Positions 12,885 through 27,000 of a stretch of DNA of 64,000 nt are shown here, piece after piece (within the stretch, counting starts at the first letter, position 1; the number at the start of each line of letters is the position of its first letter). The stretch covers positions 26,588 to 90,587 of the forward strand of contig VTFK01000649.1 in the NCBI GenBank assembly GCA_009617715.1, read 5' to 3'. A model generated the notes under the pieces. The model had not been told where the DNA came from, made no database searches, and saw nothing but the letters and a program-made list of their open reading frames with translations. Both the position numbers and the translations under genes were made by a program. The stretch comes from Plectrocnemia conspersa. Lineage: Eukaryota; Arthropoda; Insecta; Trichoptera; Polycentropodidae.

Positions 12885-13092
12885 ACATTTTTCGATCGCG
12901 CGCAAATATGCCAGCTGTACGTGACAGCAGCCGCCGCGCGAACGTCATTCACGGCCGCCGTCCGGACGGCATATGTGGCCGCTACTCGGAAATCGGCGAC
13001 CTCGGGCGACTTCAGTTGAACTTTAGTTCAGACAACTTCCAGTGAATGTAATGCAAGCATAATAATTATGGGCTCAAATAATTTTAAATGTG
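12885..13092 (+). promoter_or_regulatory. CpG-rich island with candidate promoter and first exon
   Basis: This is the most GC- and CpG-rich stretch in the first 50 kb, in otherwise strongly AT-rich DNA. It contains the 14-bp palindrome GCCGTCCGGACGGC (about 12958-12971). A TCAGTT initiator-like motif follows near 13010. An ATG (about 13069) reading MGSNNFK then runs directly into a GTGAGT splice donor near 13088. That suggests a transcription start and a short first coding exon on the plus strand. The only plus-strand gene seen downstream is the GPCR at 29.7 kb; linking the two is inference. Confidence 0.4.
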
Positions 13093-16000
13093 AGTTGTTG
13101 ACTTTTTTTTCTAAAAATAAAAATATGACATAAATCAAACTATATGCATAAAAATTATTATATTTAGATATATTATGTTGATTCTAGACGTCACATATTT
13201 TGTTATCGTCAGAGTGGTTTGATTGTCTTAAAAATGTGCGGTTTCCTACTTCCGAAATTGATTTTTGAATGGATACATATAGTAATTAATTCAACTTAAC
13301 TTTTTTAAATTCAATAGTATCCAATTTAAGTAGTTGCTACTTAAAATATTAAGCATATATATTTGTATTACAAAATAATAATTAATCCAGATTAAATTGA
13401 TTTTTAATTAATTTTGGCAGATAAAAATATACAATATTTATGGATTTGACAATATCAGTAATTTAAAACTGGTGTTTTCATAAATCTTATGCGTTTTTAA
13501 AATATGTAAATTTTATATTACAAATGTGTATAAATTGTCGTTAAAAAAGTAGATCTCTTAAAGATTTAAAATCATCGCGCAATTTTAAACACGAATCGCA
13601 AATATTTTTTTAGACAGGTCTTAAAGATTTTTATTTAGAATGTACTTTGTTGTTTATGTTTTAATCTTTCTCATCCAGATAATATATAAATATTTATTTC
13701 CCACCTCAAATAATTCAATTTTTATACATTTTTCTCACATATAACGTAAATATTAAATCCGTTAACGTATATGAATTATATATTGCTGCTTAAATATATA
13801 AATAGATGGAATGTTTTATCTTCATTACACAGATGCAAAACTTAGTGTACGTGAAAAACTTTGTATGCATTATCTAGTAGAGAGCTATGTGTAAAATTTC
13901 TGGCTTTTCTAATATTAGATTTAAATTAAATTTTTATTTAGATCAATTTGGAAAATATACAAACATATATAGGCATTTAAAACACGCTTCGTTAATTTCA
14001 TTTTTGGGTTCATATTTCATTATAATTATAACACAAACATATATTTCAATGTATATCCACATATTACATTACATATTTTTTATTATTATATAAAAATTAG
14101 CCATTAAATCACAATAACATTATTTAATTTAATTTCCTTGATAATATTAAAAATATAATACGGTTGAGCTATGATTTATTTAGTGATGAATTTATAACGC
14201 TAGAAATTAATGACAATAATAACAATACGGAGAAAATGATTATTAATTTACAATAATATTTTCTGAGCCACTTTATAAAATCTTATATTTTAAATATAAG
14301 AAAGATCTTCATTATATATTTATATTAATTATCTGATCTGACGTTGTATGTCTTTGTATATCGAATTAAGTGCTGCCTTGACAGCGATGAATAAAACATG
14401 ATTTATGTTCTATTCCATTAGTTAACGTTCAATAAGTACGTATAGAAGTCAATATATTATTAGACAAACGATCTTGCCTATGCAATAAACACTCGTTAAA
14501 TACGAATTTTCCCTCTAGCGGACAATTTTCATTAAAATAATCCGTTTGATTTGTAGAAAAGCGATAACTGCAAATCAATTAAGCACAAATGTGCCTTTCT
14601 ACGTCAGAGCAATCGATTGAATTGGCTATACCTATAAACGGTTAGGTATAAAATCGCAAAAAGCAATAAGCTGGCAATGCGGTTGTAAAAAGTGCAACAA
14701 GTTATGCACTGGTTTCGATAAGAATCGAATTAAAATCTAATTGCTATGCTGCATACAATTGTAGCAAACACTTTATTCTCTACATGTACCAATATAAATA
14801 TATTAATGTTATCACATGCAGTTATAATAAATAAATTTTAAGAAACATAACTTTCATTTTCAATAAAAACATTAAAATCTCCTTTACTAGTTTGTTTACA
14901 CTTCAGATATGCATATTTACAAGTTCAACTGAGCGTCTAGCTTTTCATTATTGTTGGCTATCGATTTTGTTTATACTATTTGGATCTTATCCAACTGTTT
15001 CCCATCGAAATGCTTTGTATAAACGTTAAATATAACACTTGCACCGGATATATTTATAATATATAAATATTAATTATATCAACAATACAATTTCAACTTA
15101 GTTGAAGAATGGTATGTATTTCATTCTTTCAAAAACAATATCATTTCACATTTAATGTTTGAAATGTATTATTGTGCTATATTTTTAAGAATTCTAATAC
15201 GTAACTAATTATTGAAATATATTTTAATAATTCATTGAATAAATACCGAAGACTTCCGTTTTAAAAATATATCTTAAAAACTCTAATAATACATAAAAAA
15301 GTATGAAAGCTCACAATGTGCTTTTTATAATACGGTTTCTCATTAAAATAACAAGATTCAAAACACAAATGCTTCAAAGAATTTATATTTTAATTGAATA
15401 TGCATTATTATAATATGTTAACACTTTTGCTAAAATAATATAATGTATATACATATGTACGTATTCATATTATATACTTATATATATATATCTCACTAAA
15501 AACGAAGAAATTTAACACTCGAAACGATAGGAAAATTTCACATTACGTTCTTCTGCCAAATTCTTAGTAAACACGATTTAATTTCATAAAATAGTTTTAT
15601 GTAAGAAAATATTAGTTTGAGTTCTTAAAATCTATAAATATAAGTGAATTATCATAGTACAAATAAACCAAGGTTTATAAAATATATTCTAAAATTTCTA
15701 GTTATTGTATTACCAATTTTCTTTGAAAATATATATCGATTTTATCAATTCAGTTGAAGTAAAATAACTGTTTTTGAAAAATATTTTTAAAATTTTTTTT
15801 GCTAGAATGTACTAAATATATATTTTTTTAATTAATGGCAGTACATACTTAAAAATATACTCATAAGTTGTTTTCTTGCCTTACATGTCTTACTATTGAG
15901 GAAATATTGCGCCATTAACTATATAACTTTATTACACAGTTATTGTCTCGATATCACTGTCATGTATTTCGGAAGCAAAGTTTTTTAAATTGAAACATTC

Positions 16001-16240
16001 AATGATTCGTTAATAGGTCTTTATTTTTGTCGGTACTTGTTTTTCTTAAAGCCAAAGTCTGTGGTCGAAGTAATGGTTCGACCATCATGGCATAGTGAAA
16101 TCAAATGTGTTTTGTTACTGCATTATATAAACGGTCATGTGAGTCCGCCGTGCCCTCACCACGTACGTTGGTAGAAATCAGAATTATAATCACGAATCGT
16201 GTAGTAACTTGGATCTCTTGCCATTTATGTCACAGTGAAG

Positions 16241-16484
16241 CAGTGGCGTAGCTAGAATAAATGCCGCCCGGGGCGATCCTTAAAATTGCCGCTCCCATAC
16301 ATTTTTTGCAGGGTCATAAAATCAGCATTTCTCAAAATAATAAATTGGTTATTATTAAGCTTTTATGTTATTATGTTTTAGTGCATTCAGGGTTAAGAAT
16401 CACACTAGATGATCCCATCGTGAATATGCCGCCCCCAAGCAAGTGCCGCCCGGGGCGGCCCACTCCTTCCACCCCTACGCCACT
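16241..16484. mobile_element. hAT-type MITE with CAGTGGCGTAG ends
   Basis: The left end CAGTGGCGTAGCTAG and the right end CTACGCCACT are inverted copies. The GC-rich subterminal part (GCCGCCCGGGGCG) is repeated near both ends. At about 244 bp with no coding potential, it is a non-autonomous terminal-inverted-repeat element. Flanks carry AGTGAAG on the left and AGTGAAA on the right, an imperfect duplication. The open frame crossing it is not a gene. Confidence 0.7.
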
Positions 16485-18126
16485 AGTGAAATCATTAAAA
16501 TATATATCATTAAAACAAAATTGCCAACACATTTGTAGGCAAGAATTCTATTGATTTTTAGCCGATTTACTTTGTGTTATGAATTAACTTGATTTAATAA
16601 TTGTTTCCCATGGTTAAATTTATCTTGCAATTATCAGTATTGAGAGTCACACTTATATGTGACAACCCTTTTATGGCAAATTAAAACTGGAGTCTTGGTA
16701 AAGGATCGATGGATTATTGTCGAAACTTGGTTTTCATGGTCTACGATTAAAGATTACTTTCCTCAAATAGGAAAAATTAATAAATAAGGAATTTTTATCT
16801 AAAATCCAGAGACAAGAATTGAGTGTTTTTTATCAAGGTTAAACTCTTTTCTTATCTTACAAATAGTAAACTTATTTATTAATGTCCTCTTCTGTGTTTT
16901 GTAAAATACCATTAAAGTAATTAATTTTGATTTGCTCAAAGCCTAAATTTATTAACCAACAGTATGATCTTGTTTTATTCACATAACAAAATGTTTATGT
17001 TTTATTTTCCTAATAAAATTAAAAATGGTCAATGAAAATATAAAACTGCTTAAACAATACAATTCTACAAATATCAAGTCAGTTAATATCTATCGTGTTT
17101 ATTTTTATATTAAATTATCTCTATTACAATTTATTTCATTTATATAAATCATTAAAACAAACAAATATTAAAAATAGATTGAAAAAAATATCTAAGCTAT
17201 GATGAATGTATATAACCTTTCAAGAGCTTTCAAAAACAGACAAAGTTGATTACTTCCTGGTTGTTCTAATATTATTTTTTCTGAAATTAAAACACGGGTA
17301 AAGCCGACACAAAAGCTTGCTTATAAATATACTTTAATCTGATTACCTATAAGTAAAGCTCATTTATCCATGTGCCAATGATAGCGGGATTATTATTGTA
17401 TGCAAACACTTGTTTATTACTTGTTACTAAATTTATTATTAAAATTATTGTGAAGGTTATAAAAACGCAATATGGATCTTGTTCTGAAAGAACAGAAAAA
17501 TTGGATGAATACTTGCTTACCTATTTTTTAGATTTAATGAAGAAATACTATATTATTAAATTCAGTCTTCAAATAGTACAATATAAATAAAAATTATATT
17601 TTGATTTAATATTGCAAATATAACGTTAGAAAGTCTAACAAAAATTTGATTGAGAAATAATTTTCATCCTACAAATTCCTCATCGCAATATGAGATTATT
17701 ATATTAAAATTCTCTAAAATCATTTTAAGCAAAAAAGTATTGCCCAACATGTTTATTCTAAAATCTATTAAGAGAAAAGGACTGATAAAAAATTATCCTT
17801 AAAGCTTATGTTCCTTTAAGTGGTACTTATGGAATGACCCATATTATGTATGTATAATAAATAAGAAGTATTATTTTTAATATGGTTATCGATATTTTTA
17901 TTATACAAGAACTTTTATATAATAATTATATATTATTATAAATTTATGAAAAAATATTAAGCGAGTGTGGGCGACCGTAAAAGAAAATGCGAACATAACG
18001 CCGCGCTGGACATAAAAGAAGAAAACACAAAACAAACATAAAAGTATCCGCACACGTATCGCACTTGAGCATCTACTACCCAGGTACATTGTGGTTTTCG
18101 CAAAAAAATAATAATTTATATTATTT

Positions 18127-18372
18127 TTGACGGATAGAATCATAAAATCAAAATTTATAGCCCCTAAAATTTATATCGGGTTCGAAATTTACAACATACG
18201 AGTGAAAATAGGGTCGATTTATCACTTCAAGTGTCCGAGACAGGTCGGTTATTGCACGTGCGACGCGGTTTGCAACCCCTGCTCATCGGACGTGAACGCA
18301 ATCGAATTATTGATATCGAAAAACGTGGGTTTACCATCGAAATTGGCAATTGAATCGCGCTATTGTGAGTGA
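18127..18372 (+). CDS. Unrecognised 81-residue ORF in a GC-raised patch
   Basis: The frame lies in a locally GC- and CpG-enriched segment (18170-18440). Its centre is cysteine-dense, with CPRQVGYCTCDAVCNPC in residues about 37-53. It has no signal peptide or domain I can name. The frame ends next to a TATTGTGAGT sequence that would serve as a splice donor, so it may be part of an exon or a 5' UTR exon. Alternatively the whole patch is a CpG-rich regulatory element open by chance. Confidence 0.2.
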   Translation: MTDRIIKSKFIAPKIYIGFEIYNIRVKIGSIYHFKCPRQVGYCTCDAVCNPCSSDVNAIELLISKNVGLPSKLAIESRYCE

Positions 18373-19539
18373 AAGCGCTCCCAAATGACAAAGCTCGGCG
18401 AAAAAGCTCTAATCGTATTTATCGCGGAGGGTGATAAATTATGTTGCGACATTTTCGATAGTGCTCTTGAATGTATAATTATGTATGTTACGAGCAAATC
18501 AGATGAAATCAATGTGTTGATACCATAAATTTTGTTACTATTCATAATGTAGTCGCATAGATTTGCTTTACGTTGATTTATATCAAATATAAAAATACTC
18601 ACTTTGAAACAGTTTTTGAAAATGCTTATGTATAATATATATGTATGTACATATATCAGTGGCAGTGTGTGAGTTATTACATTGGGGAATCTGTGGATAA
18701 AATAACGTTGCGTAAAAATTCCTCCCTTTACAGTCAAAACAATTTAAACAAAAATAAAAAACTCTTATACTTTATGTATTATTTTGGATGCAATTAAAAA
18801 GTAGCTGTTAATTATAGTTTAAATACAGATATATTTAACACGCAAAATACAATACGTAACGGTGATAATTGACCCTTGTACTATACACACTCAAGTTTCC
18901 AAAAACAATTAGTTATCCTTGTTTAGATAAAATCTAAATAACATTAACATATTTGATATTATTATCAGCTAGTATATGGTGATAATATAATTTTAATAAT
19001 CGACTATCAAAGTCATTATATTGAAGATAATACAAAAATAACATTTTAAATATCAGTGGAGTTTGCTTAACGTTAAAATATTTAATTCCTTGAATAATAT
19101 CTACAGTATATTCTCAATGAGAAGTTCATTTCGGCGCAAATTTTTAAAATTAAATTTAATATGTACGATATTTTTGTATGATATGCGCTGAATTTGCTTT
19201 ATCTCAGGCAAGTCTAAAGATACCTAGCAGTATGTAACAGATAAATGACTGCGCCGCCTATCTGCTCCCTTTTTATGATAGGGATGGCTGGCGAAGTGAA
19301 AACAAAAGCCGGTATTGCAGACACAAAATTCTTTCTATTTTTACTCATATTGTTTCGAAATATGCTTCATTTGGCATAGGTGTTAAATATTAGCAATAAG
19401 TAAGTTTTAATACTTATATATAAATAAAAAACATATTTGAAAAATTTGCGTGAAATGTATGTTTAAAAAAATACTTATTCATTACAAAATTATGCGATAT
19501 TATTTTTTTGTTATCAATTAAAGTTAGGTTGTACTAGAC

Positions 19540-19864
19540 CAGGCATGGCGAACCTAGGGCACGCGTGCCCGAGGTGGCACGTTTGAGAATTTGGATTGCA
19601 CGCGAACGATTTCCAAGTTCAAAAATATTTTTTAATTTTTAAATTTAAAAAATTAAAATCTTGATTAAATAATCCTTGAATTATTCATTTATTTAATTTT
19701 ATTAATTATCAAATGTTTTCTAATATAAACGACAATCGTTTAAAAAAAATAATTAATTATTTATTTATCTTGGTCATTTTTATACTCCTTGGGCACGCCA
19801 CACAATCAAGGAATAATATTCGAGGATTTTTGGCACGTGAACCCAAAAAGGTTCGCCATGCCTG
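19540..19864. mobile_element. hAT-type MITE with perfect 8-bp target duplication
   Basis: The 325-bp element starts CAGGCATGGCGAACCT and ends with the exact inverted copy GGTTCGCCATGCCTG. It is flanked by TACTAGAC at 19532-19539 and again at 19865-19872. An 8-bp duplication with CAGG-type ends is diagnostic of the hAT superfamily. The interior is A/T-rich without transposase, so it depended on an enzyme encoded elsewhere. The perfect duplication suggests fairly recent insertion. Confidence 0.9.
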
Positions 19865-21015
19865 TACTAGACCATTTAATTTAAAAAAAAAAAAATTAAA
19901 ATGTGTTCACTGATGTTTTTTAATTTCAAATTTAATTTATCTTTTATTTTCTAAAGTAAATAAATTTGAAAAACATTTTTTTTATTGTTGTAATAACTAA
20001 ATATTATTGATTTTTATTACCTTATATCATTTGGATAAAATAATGTATATAAAAAAGCATATAAGACTAAATTTTCTGGGACTGAAAGAGTTATGTTTTT
20101 ATTCTATACTATTTACAAAAAAATTTTAACTCAAATTTAACTAATGTTACTTTAACTTTCTACTTCTTTAACAATTGTTGATTTTTAGTAATAATTGCTT
20201 AGATTTTTAGTAATAAACGTGGTGAATAATGCAAGCGGTACTCGGATTATTTTTTATTTATATTTTTATATTTTTTATTATAATTAAAATAATGTCAATA
20301 CTAATAATACCGGTATTGACTATTTTTCTCTCGGTAATACCAGTATTAAAAATTCCGGTACTGAGTCAAGGATAATAGCGAAACCATTTTAAGCAATGCA
20401 CTATTAGCCGATAGATTTTATTAATTATACAAAATGATAATTAGATAATGATATATTATTTAATGTGAATATAAAGATACTTAATCATTTATAAATTCAT
20501 TTTGGAATACTCACTACACGTAATTTATAACTTGCTATTTATAATTATACGTGAAATATAAAAAAATCGCAATGACGCTTTTAAAAGTAGTTTGTTTTAA
20601 ATTATAATTCAATCACGTTCTAGAATTCACGTTACAATATTTAAAAAACACGCATTCCTTTTTTAATCAATTGTAAGCGTATAATCCGTAACCGAAGCGA
20701 AACCTAAACTAAATTCACGTTTAATCTTTATATCACGTAGATATTTATTAATTAAACACTGAATCGTAACATAAAAATTTTACATCTGCTTTGTAATAAA
20801 ACGTGAAATCCTTGTTTATGGGCAAAGAAGAGAAAAACGTGTAAATAACGTTTAATGTAAGGTCAAAAAGTTTGCAGATTTTGTGAAAAGTTTTGCAATA
20901 AAGTTTTTTAACATCCTATACTTTGATAAAAACATTTTTTACTTACCAAGTTTTTTTTAAGCGTAGTCATAGTCTTCCGAGCTGTGTAAACTGATTTAGA
21001 GTATATTAGACAATT

Positions 21016-21249
<234 letters not shown>

Positions 21250-21464
21250 TATTTTATAATATTCATGATCTTTTTTTTTGTTTAAAACAATATTTCGACA
21301 GGGCAATATTTATATGCTGTTTATCCTTTGTCAAAATATTTCTTTCTTAATATCATCAGGTTGTTTTATCATTTTGTTTCACATGCATTTTTTCGCAGTT
21401 AAATCTTATGCTTCTATACGTTATCCTAAACTTCCATAGCCTTCTGTACATATTTATTATATCA

Positions 21465-21530
21465 GCAAGATACATCAGCGGTATAACTCAATGACTAATA
21501 CCTGAAAGATCTGGATGCAAATCCATATGG
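21465..21530 (+). repeat. tRNA-derived SINE fragment
   Basis: The segment shares its order of motifs with 22718-22790 and the reverse complement of 9545-9610: ATACATCAG, then TATAACTCAATGACTAATAC, then CTGAAAGATCTGGATGCAAA. The last part fits a B box. It is followed by a T-rich tail. Similarity to a tRNA is limited to the promoter-like half. Confidence 0.5.
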
Positions 21531-22717
21531 AGCCTCAGCTTTATCAATTTTTATTGTAACAGTGAAATTAAAAATAGTAATTAATATATAATTATATTTT
21601 TTTCGATCATCATAGATAAGGGTTTCCCAGATTTTCCTAATCTGACGAGTGAATAATTAAAATTAAACAAACCTAGGTCGTGCCTAGTGTCATTTAATGA
21701 TTATAATATTAATCGAATATAAGAGGCTGATGTCTATCTTTTTTTTATCTGAAATTTAAGATATATGATATTCATAATTGTTTTAGTTTATACTAATTTA
21801 TAAATTTATTTAACTTAAATCCACAAACTTTTTTACCTCCCCTCGTAAAACGATTCCACTCGCCCTCTGGCACTAATTAAATCTATCTTTAGGATGCAAA
21901 TTGCAAGTGCTACAGCACACTTTGCAAGTTACACTCCGAATTTCCAAATTCGCGCAAATAAGCCATCTTGATTAAATCTAAATTTATCCAGTCCCGTTTT
22001 AAGTCAATCAGACGCGTCGCATTGCGGCATTTGGCTTTGTCCTATTCAATGCTCAATCTAAAATTGGGTATCTGAATATGACTTAATATTTCCATCATAT
22101 GTTCCATGTATATCGTTTAATGTTTCGTTGGTATATCTGTCACATATATATTTTCGACATGCAAACGGTAATGGCGTGATAATATTATTTATCGCTTATT
22201 TTTCTGCGATGATGTTACTAAACATAATTTTAAATGATGTATATCAATTTCTCCGGAAATGTACCAATAAGCGTGTAATGTTTTAATAATGCGAAGGATA
22301 ACGTGACACCATAAGTGACTTGCGATATGGTACGTTGAACGCTAAATATACATTATAAAATTTTTGGTCATTAACACTAATGTGACACACAACACTAATT
22401 GGATGGTCAAGTTACGTATTGTTGAAATAATTTATAATAAAATTAATCATCCAAAAGTAAATACGATACCGTCGCATAGTTAAGTTTACCTTATTTTCAG
22501 AAAGCTTGATCCTTTCTTTTCCAAATATAATTAATTATAAAGCTGGTATTATAATTTCTCTCTCTTCAGGTAAATTTCTTGATTAGTTTAAATCATCCAA
22601 TTTTATTATTAAAACGTGCAGTATAAATTTATATAAAAATATAATTAATTAAGAGAAGGGATATTATTATTTTTGAGCTATTTTTTATATTGTATTTCAT
22701 AACCTACATTATTATAA

Positions 22718-22790
22718 CCAGCACGATACATCAGTGATCTATCCAGAGTCAGTGACTAGTACCTAAAAGACCTGGCTTTGAATCTCATTT
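22718..22790 (+). repeat. tRNA-derived SINE fragment
   Basis: Second plus-strand member of the family at 21465. CAGCACGATACATCAGTG is followed by GTCAGTGACTAGTACC and then a B-box-like GGCTTTGAATCTC. An AT-rich tail follows. Confidence 0.5.
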
Positions 22791-23773
22791 CAATTTTTAT
22801 AATTTTATAATATTTGATACATTATAATAATTTTTAGAATTGAATTGATATATAAAATGTATGTAATAAGAGTATAATTTAAATAATTTTAAAAATTCTT
22901 TAGGAAAATTACATTTTTCCTCGTAATTAATCTTTGTTGGCGCATCAAAGTTTTACCATAATTATTTTCCCTCAACAAAATCAGATTTGGATCAAAGAGT
23001 AAAAGCTTTTTTTAATTTAATCAACGTAATACCAGCATTAGCATTAAATTGCAATTTAATTACATGAATAACTTATATCAACATTGTCCAACGAGGTCCA
23101 ACAGGTCTAGGGGAAAATATTACACCAGTGAAATGCCCAAATTAACCTTTGAATTAGGCACGAAATGTGGTCAAACATGTACACATATGGCTTGTGTAAT
23201 CTAATAGGATAAAATACTGAACCAACCCTTGCTTAATTAATACACATACACAAAGTGTCCGATAAACCATAGGAGTTTTTACGACACTCCCACTACGCAA
23301 TTGGATCGTTTGCACACACAAATTGAAATATATATATATATATATACACATACCTATTCGCTTACGCAATCGACTAATAAAAATTAATATTTTTATAGTT
23401 TTGTGGAAGTATTTTATCTAGGGTATGTCAATTACTTTTAATTAATTTACGATAATTTTTATGTGTTTTTATCTAGACAAAGGGTAATAGTATAAATAAA
23501 ATAAATTTATAGATGATAGCTTTAGCAAAACATAATATGACTTCTACAACACATTTATAAGATATAAGATAGAGTAGGGAAGTAAGTTCTTGGATGCTTC
23601 TCACACAATAACTCTTTAAAAAAAATCGAACTAATTATATCTCAAATTATTTTTAGCGTACTATCCCCTAATAGTAAAGCATATTAAAGAGTGTTGTCTT
23701 GTTGGAATAGGATGATGCATGGTTGTTATTTTTAATTTTCGATCTCAGAATAATATTTTGAATAATTCAGGGC

Positions 23774-24055
23774 ATGAGTTATAGTTTAGGCATTACAGAT
23801 CAAGTAAACATATTAGCGAGTGGGCATTTACTTGCCAGACCAGCAGAAAATAATGCTGCAGCTAAAGAAATTGACTCCTCACAGTTCGCACCCCCTAGCA
23901 ATTTTGTATTGCAAAATTCGAATAAGAGAACAGACAAAAATACAAAGGAATTAGGAAAAAATATAAAATTTAAAACATATGACAAAACAGACGTATACAA
24001 CAGAATTTTTAAAACCTTAATATTTTTAAGATTTTTAAAAACACATCCAGCTTAG
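23774..24055 (+). CDS. Unrecognised 93-residue ORF
   Basis: The first about 65 residues have mixed codon use and polar composition atypical for random AT-rich frames, including the stretch ASGHLLARPAENNAAAKEI. The end becomes lysine/phenylalanine-rich. A TTCAG acceptor-like sequence sits four bases before the ATG. No domain, signal peptide or membrane segment is visible, and I do not recognise it. It could be a small exon, a decayed gene or a chance ORF. Confidence 0.2.
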   Translation: MSYSLGITDQVNILASGHLLARPAENNAAAKEIDSSQFAPPSNFVLQNSNKRTDKNTKELGKNIKFKTYDKTDVYNRIFKTLIFLRFLKTHPA

Positions 24056-27000
24056 CTTATTTTTCAAAGCAAATCATACCAAATAATTATTATAAACTTA
24101 TAAATTTTAAATAAGATTTTTTTTCCGATGCATAATGACCTATACTTAAGACGTTTTATCTTGTTTCATTGAGATGTTTAAGTGTTATATTTAAAGCATT
24201 TTTTTTCAAATCATAATTCTGAATATTTAAAAAAAAAAGCAGATATCTAGCCACTAAAGATGTGCTTTTAAAGACCAGTATTGAATCCATTGCTGCCTCC
24301 TAATATATTATTCTGAACATCCAAATCATAATTTGATCATTTTTCTAATAGTAAGTGATTTTTCACTGATATTGTCTGTAATGGAATTTTATATCTGCAG
24401 TATTTATATTTACACACAAACAATAAAGTCGATTTATTCTGCGTGATTAATGTTCGGTATACGCAAATTACGCAATTGTGGTATTGCGTATTCAATTATT
24501 GCTAGTTAGCCTTTTGTCAAAACGAGTTGCTAATTCCCTTTTCATAATAAATGAAATGGTCGTTTGAATCACCTCAGATATAATGGTACAGCTGGTTGGA
24601 TCCCATACAACACATTTATTAGAGTGCCTTAATATTTAAGCCATTACTTCACTGCATAACTTTATACTGAACATATTTTTTATAAGAAATTGATGCAAAT
24701 GAAAATTCAGAACCGGGAGTGCGTCAATGAGATATTAAATACAGTTTATACATATATATATTTGTAGAATAAAATAAAAATTATAGTCCAATCAAGTACA
24801 CAAGAAAAGGATAAGTGGTATAATAAAATTTAAATTTAGCAATTATTAACACCAAAACGGTATAAATTAAATATAAGTGTTTAGCTTGCCTCGGAAAATT
24901 CAGACGTTAAATTATTCATGAAAAAACTTTCCATCGTAGACCGGTACCAAAAATAAATATATTTAAAATACACATCTACGTATATATTATATATATGTAT
25001 AACCTATGTGTGAAAAAATTCAATACAACCCTAAATTACGTGTTTAGTATATAATATTATTCATGTCACGCGCATTCAAAACACCACGTCATTAAATTAT
25101 TTTTCTAAGCTATCAACCCTTAAATAGTAATCACTATTGAAAACAATATATTTAAATAAATACTAAATATATAAAGTATCATACGTATTATATCATATTG
25201 GGCGAATAAACAATTAATTTTTAAAATTAAAAATATATGCTTATAATAAATTGTATAAAAATAAGGTTTTAATTATATCCCTAACAAATATATTTATTAA
25301 AATCTTAACTTAACATTTCATGTCGTGTACAAGTAATAGTTAAAATGTTATCGTTTCTTGCGTGAAAATATACCATTTTTGTCGCCGCTTTCCGACATTG
25401 ATTTTCGAGGCCTTGGAACGAAGCTTATGCATGTGGGAGCTTTTTCAAAAGCTTCACCTCTAACACATTTACTACATAAGCATTCGTTCATAATTAATTA
25501 AATAGTTGTCTTGCTGTTTTGTTCAGCGCACCGACCGTACCTGGAAATTGAATTTAATGGGTCATAAAATAAATTTATAACTAACGTTAAATAATGTTTC
25601 AGTTAACCTAAAGAGGTCGCGATAAATTTTATTACTTTTTTTAATGGAAATTTGTTAACCAATTATTTTTTTCGACGTTAAAATCGAAAATCTGAATCGT
25701 TTATCTTATAAGCATATTCTAATTAACTTGTCAATTTGGTGTCCAGGGTTCAATTATAAAGTTAGACAAGGTTTTGGTTAAGCTCTGGGGATTTCAAATG
25801 TCATGAACTATGTTATTGAAACAGAGGAAGTAATAATAAAATCAACACATTTAATCTCAATTTGTTCAGCACTTTATTTGATATTAAAGATAAGATAAGA
25901 TATCCCAATACATTGTATCAAAAACACCTATAATATAGATAATGCATTAATTATAATGCATTTATAAATTACTGTTTATATTTAATAGTATATACCCCAT
26001 TTTAATTATACACTGGTGAGATAAAAGTGCTAATAGCGTAATTACGGATAAACTTTTACCTTTGTCTATTTTTTATAACATATAAAATATGCACTATTTA
26101 TATAAAAAATACTAACAATTATTAACAATTCATTATCACAAATACAATTTTCACAGGTCCATGTTTCTTATCAACTGTTTTTATGATACTTGTATTATAA
26201 AATATACTGTGAAGACTTTCTTAGATGTACTCCTCTTAGTTTTATTAGACGTTGTTTGTAAATTATTATTAAAATGTAAAATTCATTATTTTTATCTGCA
26301 ACTTCTTCTTTATTCAATGTTGAGAATTAAAGTTCTTAATATACATAATTTTACTACAGCAGTGAAAAACTCGAATAGAACAGATTTCGTTTTATGCAAA
26401 TCTTTGACTAATGCGTTCTACGGAGAATCAATGCGTAATGTCTAATATACAACAATCTAGAAAAGAATTTATCAAAATATCCATTAAATTAATTATTAAG
26501 CTTTTATCTAATTATGAATTTATTGTATCTGGTAGAACTCCGCCACAGTACCTTGCAGACTAACGTAGCGTTTCATGACAATAATTATATCTGTATCAAA
26601 GCTACAAAACTTTTATGCTGCTTTAAATATATGCATAGTATTTTTCTATTGAAAATCTGAGATACGCAATCACACATGTGAAAAAGATTCAACCGAATTC
26701 AAACATTGGTATCCGCAGATAATGATCATAATGGATACTTTGGTATAGCAGTAAATAATTCTCTGCCGTTTTTCACGAAGCTTTTCGCAAATCCCCAGAA
26801 GGAACATTTACCTTTTTCCGTAGCAATCCGAGAGTTTTCTACTTTTTCCTACTAAGCCTGAGTGCATCAATTTATTATCATCGCATTTTTTTGGAAAAAG
26901 TTAACCAGCAAGATATGATTAATGTGTATAAAATGTATCCGTTTGGCTGGAACTTGTGATACCATCATTTTTTATACGTCTAATGAAACCTTTTTCCGGG

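Noticed and set aside
16261..16554. 97-residue ORF on the plus strand
   Set aside because: Almost entirely inside the CAGTGGCGTAG MITE; no domain.
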